This document shows, piece after piece, positions 32,383 to 44,299 of a stretch of 64,000 nt of DNA (positions within the stretch are counted from its first letter, which is position 1; each line of letters opens with the position of its first letter). This DNA comes from Aporrectodea caliginosa (lineage: Eukaryota; Annelida; Clitellata; Crassiclitellata; Lumbricidae). The position numbers and the translations under genes are program-made. Under the pieces are notes generated by a model. It worked only from the letters and a program-made list of their open reading frames with translations, ran no database searches and was not told the origin of the DNA. The DNA lies in NCBI GenBank assembly GCA_020284085.1, contig JACEVL010000932.1:221001-285000 (forward strand), in the 5' to 3' direction.

Positions 32383-34376
32383 GAAGTTACAGAGAAGCAT
32401 AAGCATTTTAGTTTTAAAATAATCAGGTCAGGATCCAGAAAATCAGTCCAGTAAGATTGGCAGCCTATGGTGGATAAGCAGTTTGGAACTAGTTCGGAGC
32501 AAAACCACATTTATAGGCGACTAAGCATGACAAACATAACATATTGAGAGTTACACAACTATGTCCAGCAAATGAAAAAACTATTCATCTGACAGCTGCT
32601 CTAGTTTATGTATGACAAGAGAAAGGCAATCAGATGACCTGCTTGAACAATGATAAATCCAGAAAAGAAGGCCTGAAGGCACTGCCTAATGGCTCGTTAA
32701 GGGTACACTACTCAATAATCATACCTAGCTATTCGACACTCACATCTCCTCAGTTTGAACTCCCACACACTGTCATTCATTCATTCACTCATTCATTCAT
32801 TCATTCATTCACTTCTCTTACACTCACTCACCTATATAAGTCTACTCGCCCATTCACTCACTCCGTTCTTATATTAAATCGCTATCTGTGAAAAGTCTGT
32901 TAACAAGTGACTCTGTTGCGAGTTATACGGACTTCGTGTTCCTTTATTCCATTGGTGATTACTGGTCCAAATAACAACCCAGTCTCCATGGTTTAATTTC
33001 ATTTGACATGAAACACTTTAGAGTGCGTGAGTTCTTTAAGATATAGACGTATCTCATTCATAATTTACCAAAACAATGACAACAATAGCTCGACCGCACC
33101 ATGCCAACCACATCACAGCAATTAGCACGGCATAGATTATTCATCAGACTATGGGATAATTATTATGTATTCAAGAAGATCAGTGCCTAAAGCTAACACC
33201 GATCGAGAGGCAACCTACGGGCTGATCATCCATTGACTGAGTTTGAGAGAGATTTCCCAGTTTCACATCGAACGCCAGAATTCGAAATCTACGGCAATAA
33301 TATATTTATATTTGCATAATTACAGAAAAAACGTTTGTAATTTATTCAGGCCTAATAATACGATGCGCCATTTCCAAAGCAGAAAGGCATTGGCCAGGCC
33401 CTATAAATTTTTGGGGTTCTAACCCTTGTATCCTTTCATTTAACTTGAGATCTGTGCAATTTGATAATGGACACGAATCGCGTGCTTGGCTATCTTCTTG
33501 ACGCTTTGAGAGCATCCCTGGCAAGCAAGGTATTTAAACAACTCGGTTAGTATTTCAATAGATGAACAACTTTAGAAATCTAATTGAGCCACTAATTAGG
33601 CCAACTCATTCTTTTACGAAGCCATTAAGCAAGTCCAAGAGCAAGTTTAGAGTTTTTAAAAAGTGTTCTGCACATTCTGCTCAATGGCTGCGGTCGCATT
33701 TCCACCTTAACCGGAAAGTCTTTTAGCCTTCTGTTCCCGTTTCGATCACGTGTCTAAACGTACAGCCCCACTATCGCATTGAGTCGTAATACACTGTATC
33801 TTACATAGCAAAAGAAAATAAAGTGCCAATTGAAAAATGGATATCCACTTGACCCGTTGGCTCCCGAACAATTGAAGCATAAATAATAGATGACAAGCGC
33901 ATACCTGAATCTGGCAGCAGACTCATCTAATTGTCATAATAAATCAACAGTTTCCTTGATACCGCGACGCATCTGATGAGTGCACGAAAACCATGACCAT
34001 TTGCCAAAATCTGCCGATAATTATTTCGCGTATACATACGAACTGCAATAGACACCTCGAAAACAGTGAATGCATAGAGAAGGCAAAGCCTTCACTCCTC
34101 TGCATGCTAGCCTGCTAAGATTGTATTGATATTATTATCCACACTCGAGATTGATGTCCACACATCGTATATTGGATAGGCTACTAGTTTCGTGGAGATA
34201 AAGAGTTAGGCTACCAGAATTAGCTATAGATGATCGCGTAGGCTGAGCCTGGCTGACCTCACTCTCGACCTAAACGACACCCACCTTAGCAGCTACTCTG
34301 ACCCCTCTGATCCTCTGGAAACCGGACTCGGACCTCCTCGGACTACTCTTTTGGACAACCCTTCTGACTAGACGCA
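32383..34376. other. unassigned spacer
   Basis: A TTCA/CTCA simple-repeat run lies at about 32773-32830. Otherwise AT-rich sequence without a convincing gene; a 60-codon minus-strand ORF at 33342-33524 has no recognisable domain or splice context. Confidence 0.45.
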
Positions 34377-34462
34377 GCGCTCGTGAATAAGCTGGTGCCC
34401 TGCGCTTGGCTTTCGAGTGGCGCTTTAGAAATTTGGAGATTACGATTACGATTACGATTACG
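34377..34462 (+). repeat. SINE-like 3' tail with (GATTAC)n
   Basis: Almost identical to 23566-23642, ending in four or more GATTAC-type units. The body upstream does not match the full SINE, so the head may differ between copies. Confidence 0.65.
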
Positions 34463-34733
34463 ATACTTGAATAAGTAGCAGTTTCTGAAAACAAGAAACC
34501 GAGATTGAGGTATTTCACTTCGTAATTATTACCTCAATAATTAATTTATTAACATTAAAAATCTTCATCAGACCCAGCAGGGGTGAAACTTCCGTTCAGC
34601 ATGACTGCTACATTAGCCTGTTAAAACATTTTACTAATCGCGCAGTTAATATATCCTAGACACAGTATAACCTACTGTATGGCTTACTTCGTCCAATTTG
34701 TTTTGATTTAGTTTCCTACAAAAGCGGTACATT

Positions 34734-35220
34734 ATGACGTCGAACCGCACTCAGAGTAGTCGAACGACTTCACCCGGATCAGTCCAATCCTCAAGCGACG
34801 AAGACAACGAATCGAAGGAGGCTAGACCTCGGAATGCTAGATACACGAAGATCCAGTCGAGGAAGATCACCAGGTCAACGGAGAGAAGCTCCTCTCCAGC
34901 CCCGAGAGGAGCTCCGCGTCGAAACACCGAAAACTGTAGTGGAAGGGGCTCCGATCAGAGGGAGGCCACACAGACGAAGAAGACGACAAGGGGAAACGGC
35001 GAAGAAAGGTATCACCAAGGCAACGGGGTTGGCAGAGATACAGCGTGGGCTGGAGGCAGCAGAGACAAAGAGTCGGCTGCTGCAACTGCGGATAGGGTCA
35101 TCCATCATCGGCAGAAACTGCATGAACCAAAGTTTGAACCGCGACATACATTCTACAAGAGAAACGCTATGGTCGACGGGGTACACTTGCAAATTACTAC
35201 TATATATAAAAGCTTCTCTC

Positions 35221-35261
<41 letters not shown>
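34734..35261 (+). CDS. uncharacterised Ser/Arg-rich ORF (doubtful)
   Basis: The ORF starts ATGACGTCGAACCGC and encodes a polar, low-complexity protein (SSDEDNESKEARPR; RSSSPAPRG) running into a GT microsatellite. A second frame (34834-35334) is also long and more helical in its later part, so there may be a frameshift near 34880 in an older coding sequence. It lies about 400 bases upstream of the CFAP97D1-like gene but does not splice in phase to it by any donor I could find. It could be a retroelement ORF1 remnant or chance. Confidence 0.2.
35221..35259 (+). repeat. (GT)n microsatellite
   Basis: About 19 GT units following CTTCTCTCG. Confidence 0.9.
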
Positions 35262-35262
<1 letters not shown>

Positions 35263-35661
35263 CATACAGACATATACATACCTTTGTGCATAGGTAGGGC
35301 TCTACGTCATTCCTCTGCCAGCCTGGTCACATGATGCCAGCCCATACAGGACCCATATTCTCAATAGGAGCCAAAACGGGTCCCACCTAATGCTAATGGA
35401 AGCGCTGGCAGGGTCGTACATTATGCTTCACGTCCTCAAGAGTCAAGTGGACGGGGAAACGCAGACAAATCTGACGACCTTTTCCAGTCGTCGAGGCTTA
35501 GCAAGTAATCAAAATTCTTATGAAGTTATGACCTTTCTAGCTCGTCGTGATATTCATGGTTAACCGAGTCATCTTTACTAATCCCAATTTCTATTCCCTT
35601 TCCTTCCCATGCAGTTGACCTCTCAGACAATTAATTGACCCCTCCGGAAGAAGTAGTCACC

Positions 35662-37924
35662 ATGCAACAAATATTACCTCAACGTCCGCCCCTCACTTTT
35701 TCGAGTAGGGTAAGGCATTGTCTTTCCTCCTCTGTGTAAACTAGAAACTATTGGTTCTATACAATAAGCAGGCCTATGATTTTCCCCCTCTAATATAGGC
35801 TATAGGATAGTATAGGTATAAGAAACTGTAGAGAGATGAAATACAAGTAAAAGACCGAAGAGTAGACTATTATTGCTATGATGCAGACGGGTTTGAAGTC
35901 TATTTGAAATTTCAGAAAGTATTTTGCTCTCTGCATAGCGGCATTTATGAGCTTCTTGTTTGCATCAAAGTCCAATCTTATCGAGCTGTGAAAAAGGTAG
36001 AATTTCAGAATCACGATTCGAACAAACCGCCTTGGAAAAAAGATAGGATTATGAGTAAAAGACAATTAACAAATTATTAAGCCGGAACAGCTTATACCTT
36101 ATAGACCTACCTTAGGAAAGCCGCAGTGGGAATATAGGCCTACGTGCATAGAGTCTATATAGCCTAAACACAAATTTCAGCGCCCTGGAAGCTTTTTTAA
36201 AATCATGGCAGCAAATGAAATGTCGCCGAAATATGCGCTTATTCCTCCACTTGACGTCGCATTGGTTTTGATAGCTAAGCCTTGTAACTATTAATGTGAT
36301 TCGTTTCAGATAAAACGAGATACGGCCTATTACTACGCACACCGCAGCAAGGTAGGTCGCAAAAGCATCTGATTAAATCAGGAGCATGGCAGTAACAGGT
36401 AGAGGCTGGTTAGAGCGCTCGGCATGTATGGGGCAGATCATGAGTTCAAGCCTCCTCACAGCCTGCACAGGCGATCAGATCTGCTCGTCACACACAATTT
36501 GCTACGTGACATCGATGTCTGAACTTTAAAAGGAGGACAATATCAAATAAAGTTGTATTGTAGCCTACTGTTATAAAAGGAGAATCCGAGCCAACAGGGT
36601 ACGTTGGACCAATTTGAACAAAGCTGGAAAATATTGGATAACCGTGGGCGAACACTGTCCCAATGTTTGTGTGGCGGTTGGAAAGGTCACCAGCTGAAAA
36701 CGACAATAATACAGATAATTTAGTATAATAAAACCAGACTAACGTTTTCAATTTATAGGCCTACAACAGAATTAGGATGAGTAAGCTTCTTGAAGGGCCG
36801 CTATATAAATTCTTGATATGAATGAACGAATGAATGAATAAGTGACAACGATGACACGAATCACTAACAATGTGCCCATCGAATTCACACACCCATTGCA
36901 ACCACGTAATTATTCAATCCCACCAATCACACACACCACCAATATCACCTCTCACCAACCATTATGCGGTGGTGTAGGGGTCATGTTCGGTGCCTTGCAG
37001 CCGGAGGGTTGCGGGTTCGAATCCACCTCATGCTGCCGCGTAGGGACCCTAAGGGCAAGTTCCTTCACTCGCAATTGCTCATGCGCTTCGCGTGAAACTC
37101 CGATTCAGCGTCCGCGCTGCTGTAGTCGGGAGATTAGGCTACGATTACGATTATACATGATCATTTTAACTTAATTTATGAAATTTCTCTACAGGTCGAT
37201 AAGGTCAGGCCGGTTGTAGATAACAGACCACCTCAGTTTTTCTCCCACATCTATTGCAACATGAAGAAAATAAAAGTAAGTAACGTGCAGTGCAAGATTT
37301 TTATAAGCTACTGTATATGAACATGAAGAAATTTAGAGTATGTTAGGCCTATGTACAGAGTAGGCCTAAACTAGCTTACGGCCTAGCCTATAAATATAAA
37401 TATAAAGAAATTAATACCGCGTTGCAGGAAATTCAGGCTAATACGAAGAATTCGCTAAATGAACGAAACGAGTGGGTAGAGGCAGTATAGTGTAGGCTCT
37501 ATATGTAGACCTAATAATTCCTGCCGAGGAATACAAACTTTATAACACACTATGCTGTTTGTCTGACATAGGCCTATTATCATTAATTGTATTTTAAGTA
37601 GGCCTAATATGGCATTAATTTTTTTAAATACAGGGCTGATTAGATTAATCAAAAAGAACAGGATTCGATCATTTATGCAACACGGCATAGGCTAATTATC
37701 TATATTAGCCCAATTGCTAGGACCTATAACTGCATAGAAAGTCATTGACAAATTTCACCAGGTTGAGCCTATTTAAAGAAAAATTTCGACATCTTCTCAT
37801 TTCAGATTCATCAGGATAGACAGGATGTCATTGATAGAGAAAACAGGATGTTGCTGGGGAAGCTCGCCAGCGCCATGACAACGACCAGAGTCGACAATTG
37901 GAATCACAGCGTAGATTCAAGCAG

Positions 37925-38006
<82 letters not shown>

Positions 38007-40068
38007 TGCAGCAAGAAAGTAAGTAAAAGAAGAAGATTACAGTCCAATAGGAAAGAATAGTTCAAAGGGATCCCACTGTGCAAGTGTCAAGAACAGCAGG
38101 ATAAAACTAGGCTACTAGCAAACAGTTCTTTAGTTCTTCAACCGCCAAAGACGGCGAAATTGTGTGCAAAAATACTTACTTCTGCCGACGTTTTACATCT
38201 GTATACGAACTAACACTGGGTGGAAAAGCTTCAGTAGGACCAACGTTGGCTGTAAATACCCTGGAAGGTTTAAGATCGTTTAAGATCTTCTCAAACTGCC
38301 TTCAATTTTGTTCCTTGGTTATAACAACTCCAGTTGAAATTGTTAACGTTTCTAGAGAGGCACGCGTTACTCGCTGCAGTAGAATTGATATTAACTTGCA
38401 TTCGTGTATGTAGGCCTATGTAGGCCTATGTATGTGTGTGTATGTAGGCCTATGTATGTGTGCATCTGGCAGTTTGTTTAGCGCCTTTTAGGAACCTCAC
38501 AAGGGTCCTTCACATAACAATCTAACAGTTATAAAAAAGGCGCGTCTTAAGATGGCTTGAAAATGTTTCCAGAGCTGTCTGTGTCGAAATTGTTCGTAAG
38601 CATAGGAAAGCAGAATAGAAGCTGCCTCTGGACACTTGGCCGCAATAGTTAATTGTTCAATTTAAACAGGAATTGTTCCAGATGTTTTAAAATATTCAAG
38701 GTAATTCCATTAGGCCCATAGCTAGGCTATAGGCCTAAATCCGTGAATGATGATAAAATTATTAACTACAGGACGACATCAATTCTGCCATAATTCGCAG
38801 AATCATTTTGAATATAATATTGCATTTAATGAATGATAAGCAATCTAAGAATCACTTGATTCCTGTTTAAGTTAACAAATGGTTGAGTTGGGCGACACAA
38901 CCTGTACAGTGTGGGCAAGCTTACCCTGCATACATAATTATTGCTTACTTCGCTTCTTACGCTCTTAGTAGTTGCTTACATTTCGTCACCTGCATTACGT
39001 TGTACAGCAGTTCGAATGTTGGAAAGCAAAGACAACAGAAGCAGAATTCTCGCATAGAGTCCGAGAACCGGAAGATGAACGATAGAATTGAGAACCGCAA
39101 ATCGACCTATACCACCACCACCACTACCACCACCAGCAGCAGCGGAGACAGAGATAGTCATCGCCAGCGGAATAGATCAAAGGAACGTAGCGCAGTATGT
39201 AAAATAGCTTGCATATCATGAGCGCTGTGGAAATAACTGTCCTCTATAGATATCTAGTAACTAACTTCTACCATTTGTTAGGGCCTGTTTGGTATTGGGG
39301 CTGTTGTGTTGCGAGGGATTGTTTTGTGTTTATATATAATGGAACCATTTAAATTAAATGTCCGTAAATATTTATGACCATAATAGACTCATCCATTGAA
39401 ATAACGTTTTTCTTTACTCTCAGTTTTATCATGACCTTTACACGGTACAAGGGACAATGGTTAGCTCTCCCCCAAGCCATTTTAGGGCCAACTGAACCAA
39501 AACATCAACTGGGCCATGGCCAAGTTATTCCTCCTCTGGTCCGCCTTGTAGGAACCTTTCATATGCTGCGTCCAATAAAAGAAAACTCATGACCGTTCTG
39601 ACAGCCAACGACAAGAACCATGAAACAAAATGGTTCAAGGCGTTTGACCTGATAAAGGCAGGAAAGTACATAGTTCCAGATGAAATAGTAACCATTGGTT
39701 AACTTATGATTGGGCAACAAATCAACATTAAGTCAACCAGAGGAAAGTTCAGAAGTTTGACTAGTGGAAGTTGGAATCTGAGGAACCAGGAAATCAGCCG
39801 ATTTGACTGAGCGTGGAGATTTGAATCCCAAAAGTAAGTTCTTAAAGATAAACAAATTCAAGTCTGCATAGGTACATGTAAACTGAGGTCTAAATCAACT
39901 GACTCTAATAATAGTTGTAATAACAGACAACCAGCCAAACAGTGTAGGTTGTGATAATAATGTTTGTGATTTTAGGAGATTGGCGAACGTGATGTATCTG
40001 GAAGAAAACACGGAGGACAGCCATCGAAGACGAAGAGCACAAACGCTCATCACCAACTGTTACATTAG
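35662..40068 (+). CDS. CFAP97D1-like: CFAP97 domain-containing protein 1-like (hemingway family)
   Basis: Six small exons join in frame: 35662-35709 (MQQILPQRPPLTFSSR), 36310-36351 (IKRDTAYYYAHRSK), 37195-37275 (VDKVRPVVDNRPPQFFSHIY...), 37806-37924 (IHQDRQDVIDRENRMLLGKL...), 39011-39194 (SNVGKRQQKQNSRIESENRK...) and 39976-40068. Every border is AG/GT with donors such as GTAAGG, GTAGGT, GTAAGT and GTATGT, phases 0,0,0,2,0; total 188 aa. The pattern ILP...Y..HR.KV..V.PVVD, then IDREN..LL.K...M, then KRQ...RI..EN, follows CFAP97D1/2, proteins of sperm flagellar axonemes. The start ATG is in good context (GTCACCATG). The fifth exon ends in Thr and Ser codon repeats; its donor and the last exon are the least certain parts. 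It was missed as an ORF because the exons are short. Confidence 0.78.
36770..36840 (+). repeat. SINE 3' end with ATGA tail
   Basis: CTTGAAGGGCCGCTATATAAAT followed by GAATGAACGAATGAATGAAT, matching the 3' end of the SINE at 27275-27511. It lies in intron 2 of the CFAP97D1-like gene. Confidence 0.6.
36966..37136 (+). mobile_element. tRNA-derived SINE
   Basis: A box TGGTGTAGGGG at 36970-36980, B box GGTTCGAATCC at 37014-37024, and the same body as the copy at 27275. It ends early, after GTAGTCGGGAG, in an ATTACGATTACGATTA tail instead of the TGAA tail. This links the two tail types seen elsewhere. Located in intron 2 of the CFAP97D1-like gene, about 60 bases before exon 3. Confidence 0.75.
37925..38004 (+). 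repeat. (GA)n microsatellite at a splice donor
   Basis: About 38 GA units that start within the GTAAGA donor of exon 4 of the CFAP97D1-like gene, so the 5' splice site itself borders the repeat. Confidence 0.9.
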
Positions 40069-40386
40069 AGTAGACGAACGAAATCTGAGCAGCAGTGATT
40101 TTAGATTTAATTAATACAATTGTAATCACATATAAATTATATATTGGGTCTCTTCAAGAAAAACTCACCAAATGCGCTCTACAGAGTCTCTCATCGCTGT
40201 TGCATCTAAGGGTTTATATGACGGTATTAACTGATCAGAAAATCTGCGAACCACTGAATATTTAAAAGCTTGGACCTAAATTTACAGTCATATTATATTA
40301 CTGAACTTGTTCATCGAACTCCAGCATGTTTGTTTGTTTGTTTGAGTTTGTTTGTGTGTGTGTATGTTTGTGTGTGTCCTATAATA

Positions 40387-40866
40387 CACTGCCTTATTCT
40401 GACGCGACTTGACTACTGCAACTCGGTACTCTATGGTCTCCCTGAATGCACACTGCTTCCTGTAACCAGAATATTGCATCAGGCTGCAAGACTGTGTCTT
40501 GGACTCTCTTACCGAGACCATATCACACCTGCTCTTCGTTCTCTACACTGGCTTCCTGTCTGTGAGCGTATCCGCTTCAAGATGGCACTCCTCATGTACA
40601 GAGCATGCACAGATCATCTCCCTTCCTACTTGTCTTCCATGGTCACACCTTGCAACTCTGTTAAAGGTCGCTCCTCTCTTAGATCAGCATCTGCTGGAAA
40701 GTATGTTGTTCCTGGTACGCGTCTTGTTTTTGGCCGTCGCTCATTCACAGTTGCCGGTCCCTCCATCTGGAACTCTCTACCTCCTCATGTTCGCAACTCT
40801 CTTAGCGAGACTGTCTTTCGCTCCAAACTTAAAACCTACCTCTTTCAGTCTATTTATGGCTCTTAA
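40387..40866 (+). mobile_element. L2/CR1-like LINE, C-terminal part
   Basis: The continuous frame encodes LDYCNSVLYGLPECTLLPVT, RLCLGLSYRDHITPALRSLH WLPVCERI, FKMALLMYRACTDHLPSYLS, GPSIWNSLPPHVRN and SKLKTYLFQ, in the order typical of the last ~160 residues of L2/CR1 polyproteins (thumb and C-terminal region), ending with a stop. It is 5'-truncated as usual and the frame is intact, so the insertion is fairly recent. It lies about 320 bases downstream of the CFAP97D1-like stop codon. Confidence 0.8.
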
Positions 40867-41371
40867 TAGTTGCCCAGCTTCAATGTGCACTTCTGAACTT
40901 TGTAAGGAGGGCATTATCAAATTACAGTTGTATTGTATTATTGTATAGAGCGGAATGTAGCCTACGGTATTTGGTTTATACGACTGGCCCTCTGCCACCT
41001 ACGACAATGTTCTGAACCAGTATACCAGGAAATGCCTCTTCCCCAAACAAATTGAATCCTCGCATGCATTCCGTTGAACTTGTATGTGTATAGCCATTTA
41101 TATAGCGCCCTACAAGGTGGTAAGCGCTACGCTGTTCGCACAGAAGGGGTGTCAAGGGCCAAAACAAAAGTTCACCAATTTGCGTCTCTATTTACTATCC
41201 AACAGTCCAGATCTGCTTGCTGTTTCAACTTTTCAACCTTTCTTTATTTCGGCCTCCAGTTTCCTCCTCCTCCTAGCTCAAATTCTTCAACCGCTCCTTA
41301 TAATATTAATCTATACTTCCGAAACATCTCTGCCATCAGTTGCACATTCCCCATTCTCGCCTGCCATACTC
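40867..41371. other. LINE 3' flank and unassigned spacer
   Basis: Contains a TTTATATAGCGCCCTACAAG box near 41097, similar in style to LINE/SINE 3' ends. No gene seen. Confidence 0.4.
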
Positions 41372-43258
41372 AGCTTGTTTTATAGGAATAACCTCACTCG
41401 GTTCTCCTCTACAAAAGTTCTAAGATGGAGCTTGTTTTCTATAGGAATAACCTCACTCGGTTCTCCTTTACAGAAGCTCTAAGACGGAGCTTGTTTTCTA
41501 GGAATAACCTCACTCGGTTATCCTTTACAAAAGCTCTAAGACGGAGCTTGTTTTCTAGGAATAACCTCACTCGGTTCTCCTTTACAAAAAGCTCTAAGAC
41601 GGAGCTTGTTTTCTAGGAATAACCTCACTCGGTTATCCTTTACAAAAGCTCTAAGACGGAGCTTGTTTTCTAGGAATAACCACACCCAGTTCTCCTTTAC
41701 AAAAGCTCTAAGACGGAGCTTGTTTTATAGGAATAACCTCACTCGGTTCTCCTTTACAAAAGCTCTAAGACGGAGCTTGTTTTCTAGGAATAACCTCACT
41801 CGGTTCTCCTTTACAAAAGCTCTAAGACGGAACTTGTTTTAGGAATAACCTCACTCGGTTCTCCTTTACAAAAGCTCTAAGACGGAGCTTGTTTTCTAGG
41901 AATAACCTCACTCGGTTCTCCTTTACAAAAGCTCTAAGACGGAGCTTGTTTTCTATGAATAACCACACCCAGTTCTCCTTTACAAAAGCTCTAAGACGGA
42001 GCTTGTTTTCTAGGAATAACCTCACTCGGTTCTCCTTTACAAAAGCTCTAAGACGGAGCTTGTTTTCTAGGAATAACCTCACTCGGTTCTCTTTTACAAA
42101 AGCTCTAAGACGGAGCTTGTTTTATAGGAATAACCTCACTCGGTTCTCCTTTACAAAAGCTCTAAGACGGAGCTTGTTTTCTAGGAATAACCTCACTCGG
42201 TTATCCTTTACAAAAGCTCTAAGACGGAGCTTGTTTTCTAGGAATAACCTCACTCGGTTCTCCTTTACAAAAGCTCTAAGACGGAGCTTGTTTTCTAGGA
42301 ATAACCTCACTCGGTTCTCCTTTACAAAAGTTCTAAGACGGAGCTTGTTTTCGAGGAATAACCTCACTCGGTTCTCCTTTACAAAAGCTGTAAGACGGAG
42401 CTTGTTTTCTAGGAATAACCTCACTCGGTTCTCCTTTACAAAAGCTCTAAGACGGAGCTTGTTTTCTAGGAATAACCTCACTCGGTTCTCCTTTACAAAA
42501 GCTCTAAGACGGAGCTTGTTTTCTAGGAATAACCTCACTCGGTTCTCCTTTACAAAAGCTCTAAGACGGAGCTTGTTTTCTAGGAATAACCTCACTCGGT
42601 TCTCTTTTACAAAAGCTCTAAGACGGAGCTTGTTTTCTAGGAATAACCTCACTCGGTTCTCCTTTACAAAAGCTCTAAGACGGAGCTTGTTTTCTAGGAA
42701 TAACCTCACTCGGTTCTCTTTTACAAAAGCTCTAAGACGGAACTTGTTTTCTAGGAATAACCTCACTCGGTTCTCCTTTACAAAAGCTCTAACACGGAGC
42801 TTGTTTTCTAGGAATAACCTCACTCGGTTCTCCTTTACAAAAGCTCTAAGACGGAGCTTGTTTTCTAGGAATAACCTCACTCGGTTCTCCTTTACAAAAG
42901 CTCTAAGACGGAGCTTGTTTTATAGGAATAACCTCACTCGGTTCTCCTTTACAAAAGCTCTAAGACGGAACTTGTTTTTAGGAATAACCTCACTCGGTTC
43001 TCCTTTACAAAAGCTCTAAGACGGAGCTTGTTTTATAGGAATAACCTCACTCGGTTTCTCCTTTACAAAAGCTCTAAGACGGAGCTTGTTTTATAGGAAT
43101 AACCTCACTCGGTTCTCCTTTACAAAAGCTCTAAGACGGAGCTTGTTTTCTAGGAATAACCTCACTCGGTTCTCCTTTACAAAAGCTCTAACACGGAGCT
43201 TGTTTTATAGGAATAACCTCACTCGGTTCTCCTTTACAAAAGCTCTAAGACGGAGCTT
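41372..43258 (+). repeat. 57-bp minisatellite, about 33 copies
   Basis: Unit order: CTCTAAGACGGAGCTTG, TTTTCTAGGAATAACCTC, ACTCGGTTCTCCTTTACAAA AG. Copies differ by a few recurrent changes (TCTAG/TATAG, GGAGC/GGAAC, CTCC/CTTT, ACGG/CACGG). Because 57 is a multiple of three and the unit lacks stops in one frame on each strand, it yields long artificial ORFs (376 codons on +, 252 on -). Each unit also has a small inverted repeat, AAGCTC / GAGCTT, around a seven-base loop. A shorter array of the same family is at 45817-46088. Confidence 0.95.
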
Positions 43259-43429
43259 ACCGGTTTATATAAAGTTCGTTTCTCGCCAGGTGGCCCAAGT
43301 TTTAATACTCCTTACACAAACTGGTCAAGCATAACAGGCTTAGGCCTACCAATCCTTTACGAATCTGGCCATACTTTTAAATAACAGTAAGCCATCCTCC
43401 TGAAGTAGCCAGATATAATATAGCCTATC

Positions 43430-43765
43430 ATCCATCCATCCATCCATCCATCCATAACATCCATCCATCCATCCATCCATCCATCCATCCATCCATCCAT
43501 CCATCCATCCATCCAACCATTCATCCATCCATCCATCCATCCATCCAGCTCCATCCATCCATCCATCCATCCATCCATCCATCCATCCATTTATCTATTT
43601 ATCTATCTGTCTGTCTGTCTATCTTTCTATCTATCTATCTAACCCATCTAACCCATCTAATCCATCTAATCCATCTAATCCATCTATTTTATAGGAATCT
43701 ATCTATCTATCTATCTATCTATCAATCTATCTATCTATCTATCTTCTTTATAGGAATAACCTCAT

Positions 43766-43818
<53 letters not shown>

Positions 43819-43878
43819 AGGAATATCTCACTCGGTTAATCTTTTACTAAGCTCTATCACGGATCTGTTTCTATAGGA

Positions 43879-43912
<34 letters not shown>

Positions 43913-43964
43913 TTATCTATCTATCTATTCAAAAGCTCTAAGACGGATTCTTGTTTCTAGGAAT

Positions 43965-44023
<59 letters not shown>

Positions 44024-44290
44024 ACTCTCACTCTCTCTCTCTCTCTACAAAAGCTCTGTCTCTGTCTCTGTCTCTCTCTCTCTTCTGTCTCTGAATAACC
44101 TCTCTGTCGGTTCTCTGTACTCTGCTCTCTGTCTCTGGAGCTTGTCTCTATTGGAATCTCTCTCTCTGTCTCTCCCTTACAAAAGCTCTAATGTCGGAGC
44201 TTGTTTTATAGGAATAACTCTCACTCGGTTCTCCTATATATATATATATATAGCTCTATAACACGGAGCTTGTAAGTATAGGAATAATTT
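43430..44290 (+). repeat. composite CATC / CTAT / CT microsatellites mixed with 57-bp units
   Basis: Runs of CATC (43430-43590), CTAT (43606-43930) and CT (43968-44190) are broken by recognisable fragments of the 57-bp unit (ATAGGAATA, CTCACTCGGTT, AGCTCTAAGACGG). Some stretches look like a base-by-base mixture, e.g. CTCTCTGTCGGTTCTCTGTA. Confidence 0.85.
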
Positions 44291-44299
44291 TCAAATCGA

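Noticed and set aside
36966..37040. tRNA gene (A and B boxes present; also at 27275)
   Set aside because: Head of a SINE: followed by the conserved SINE body and tail, and present in several copies inside other elements; the cloverleaf is not maintained.
41889..43019. 376-codon and 252-codon ORFs in the 57-bp array as repeat proteins
   Set aside because: They arise because the unit is a multiple of three and lacks stops in one frame per strand. Units with single-base gains or losses break the frame, and there is no start context or flanking gene structure.
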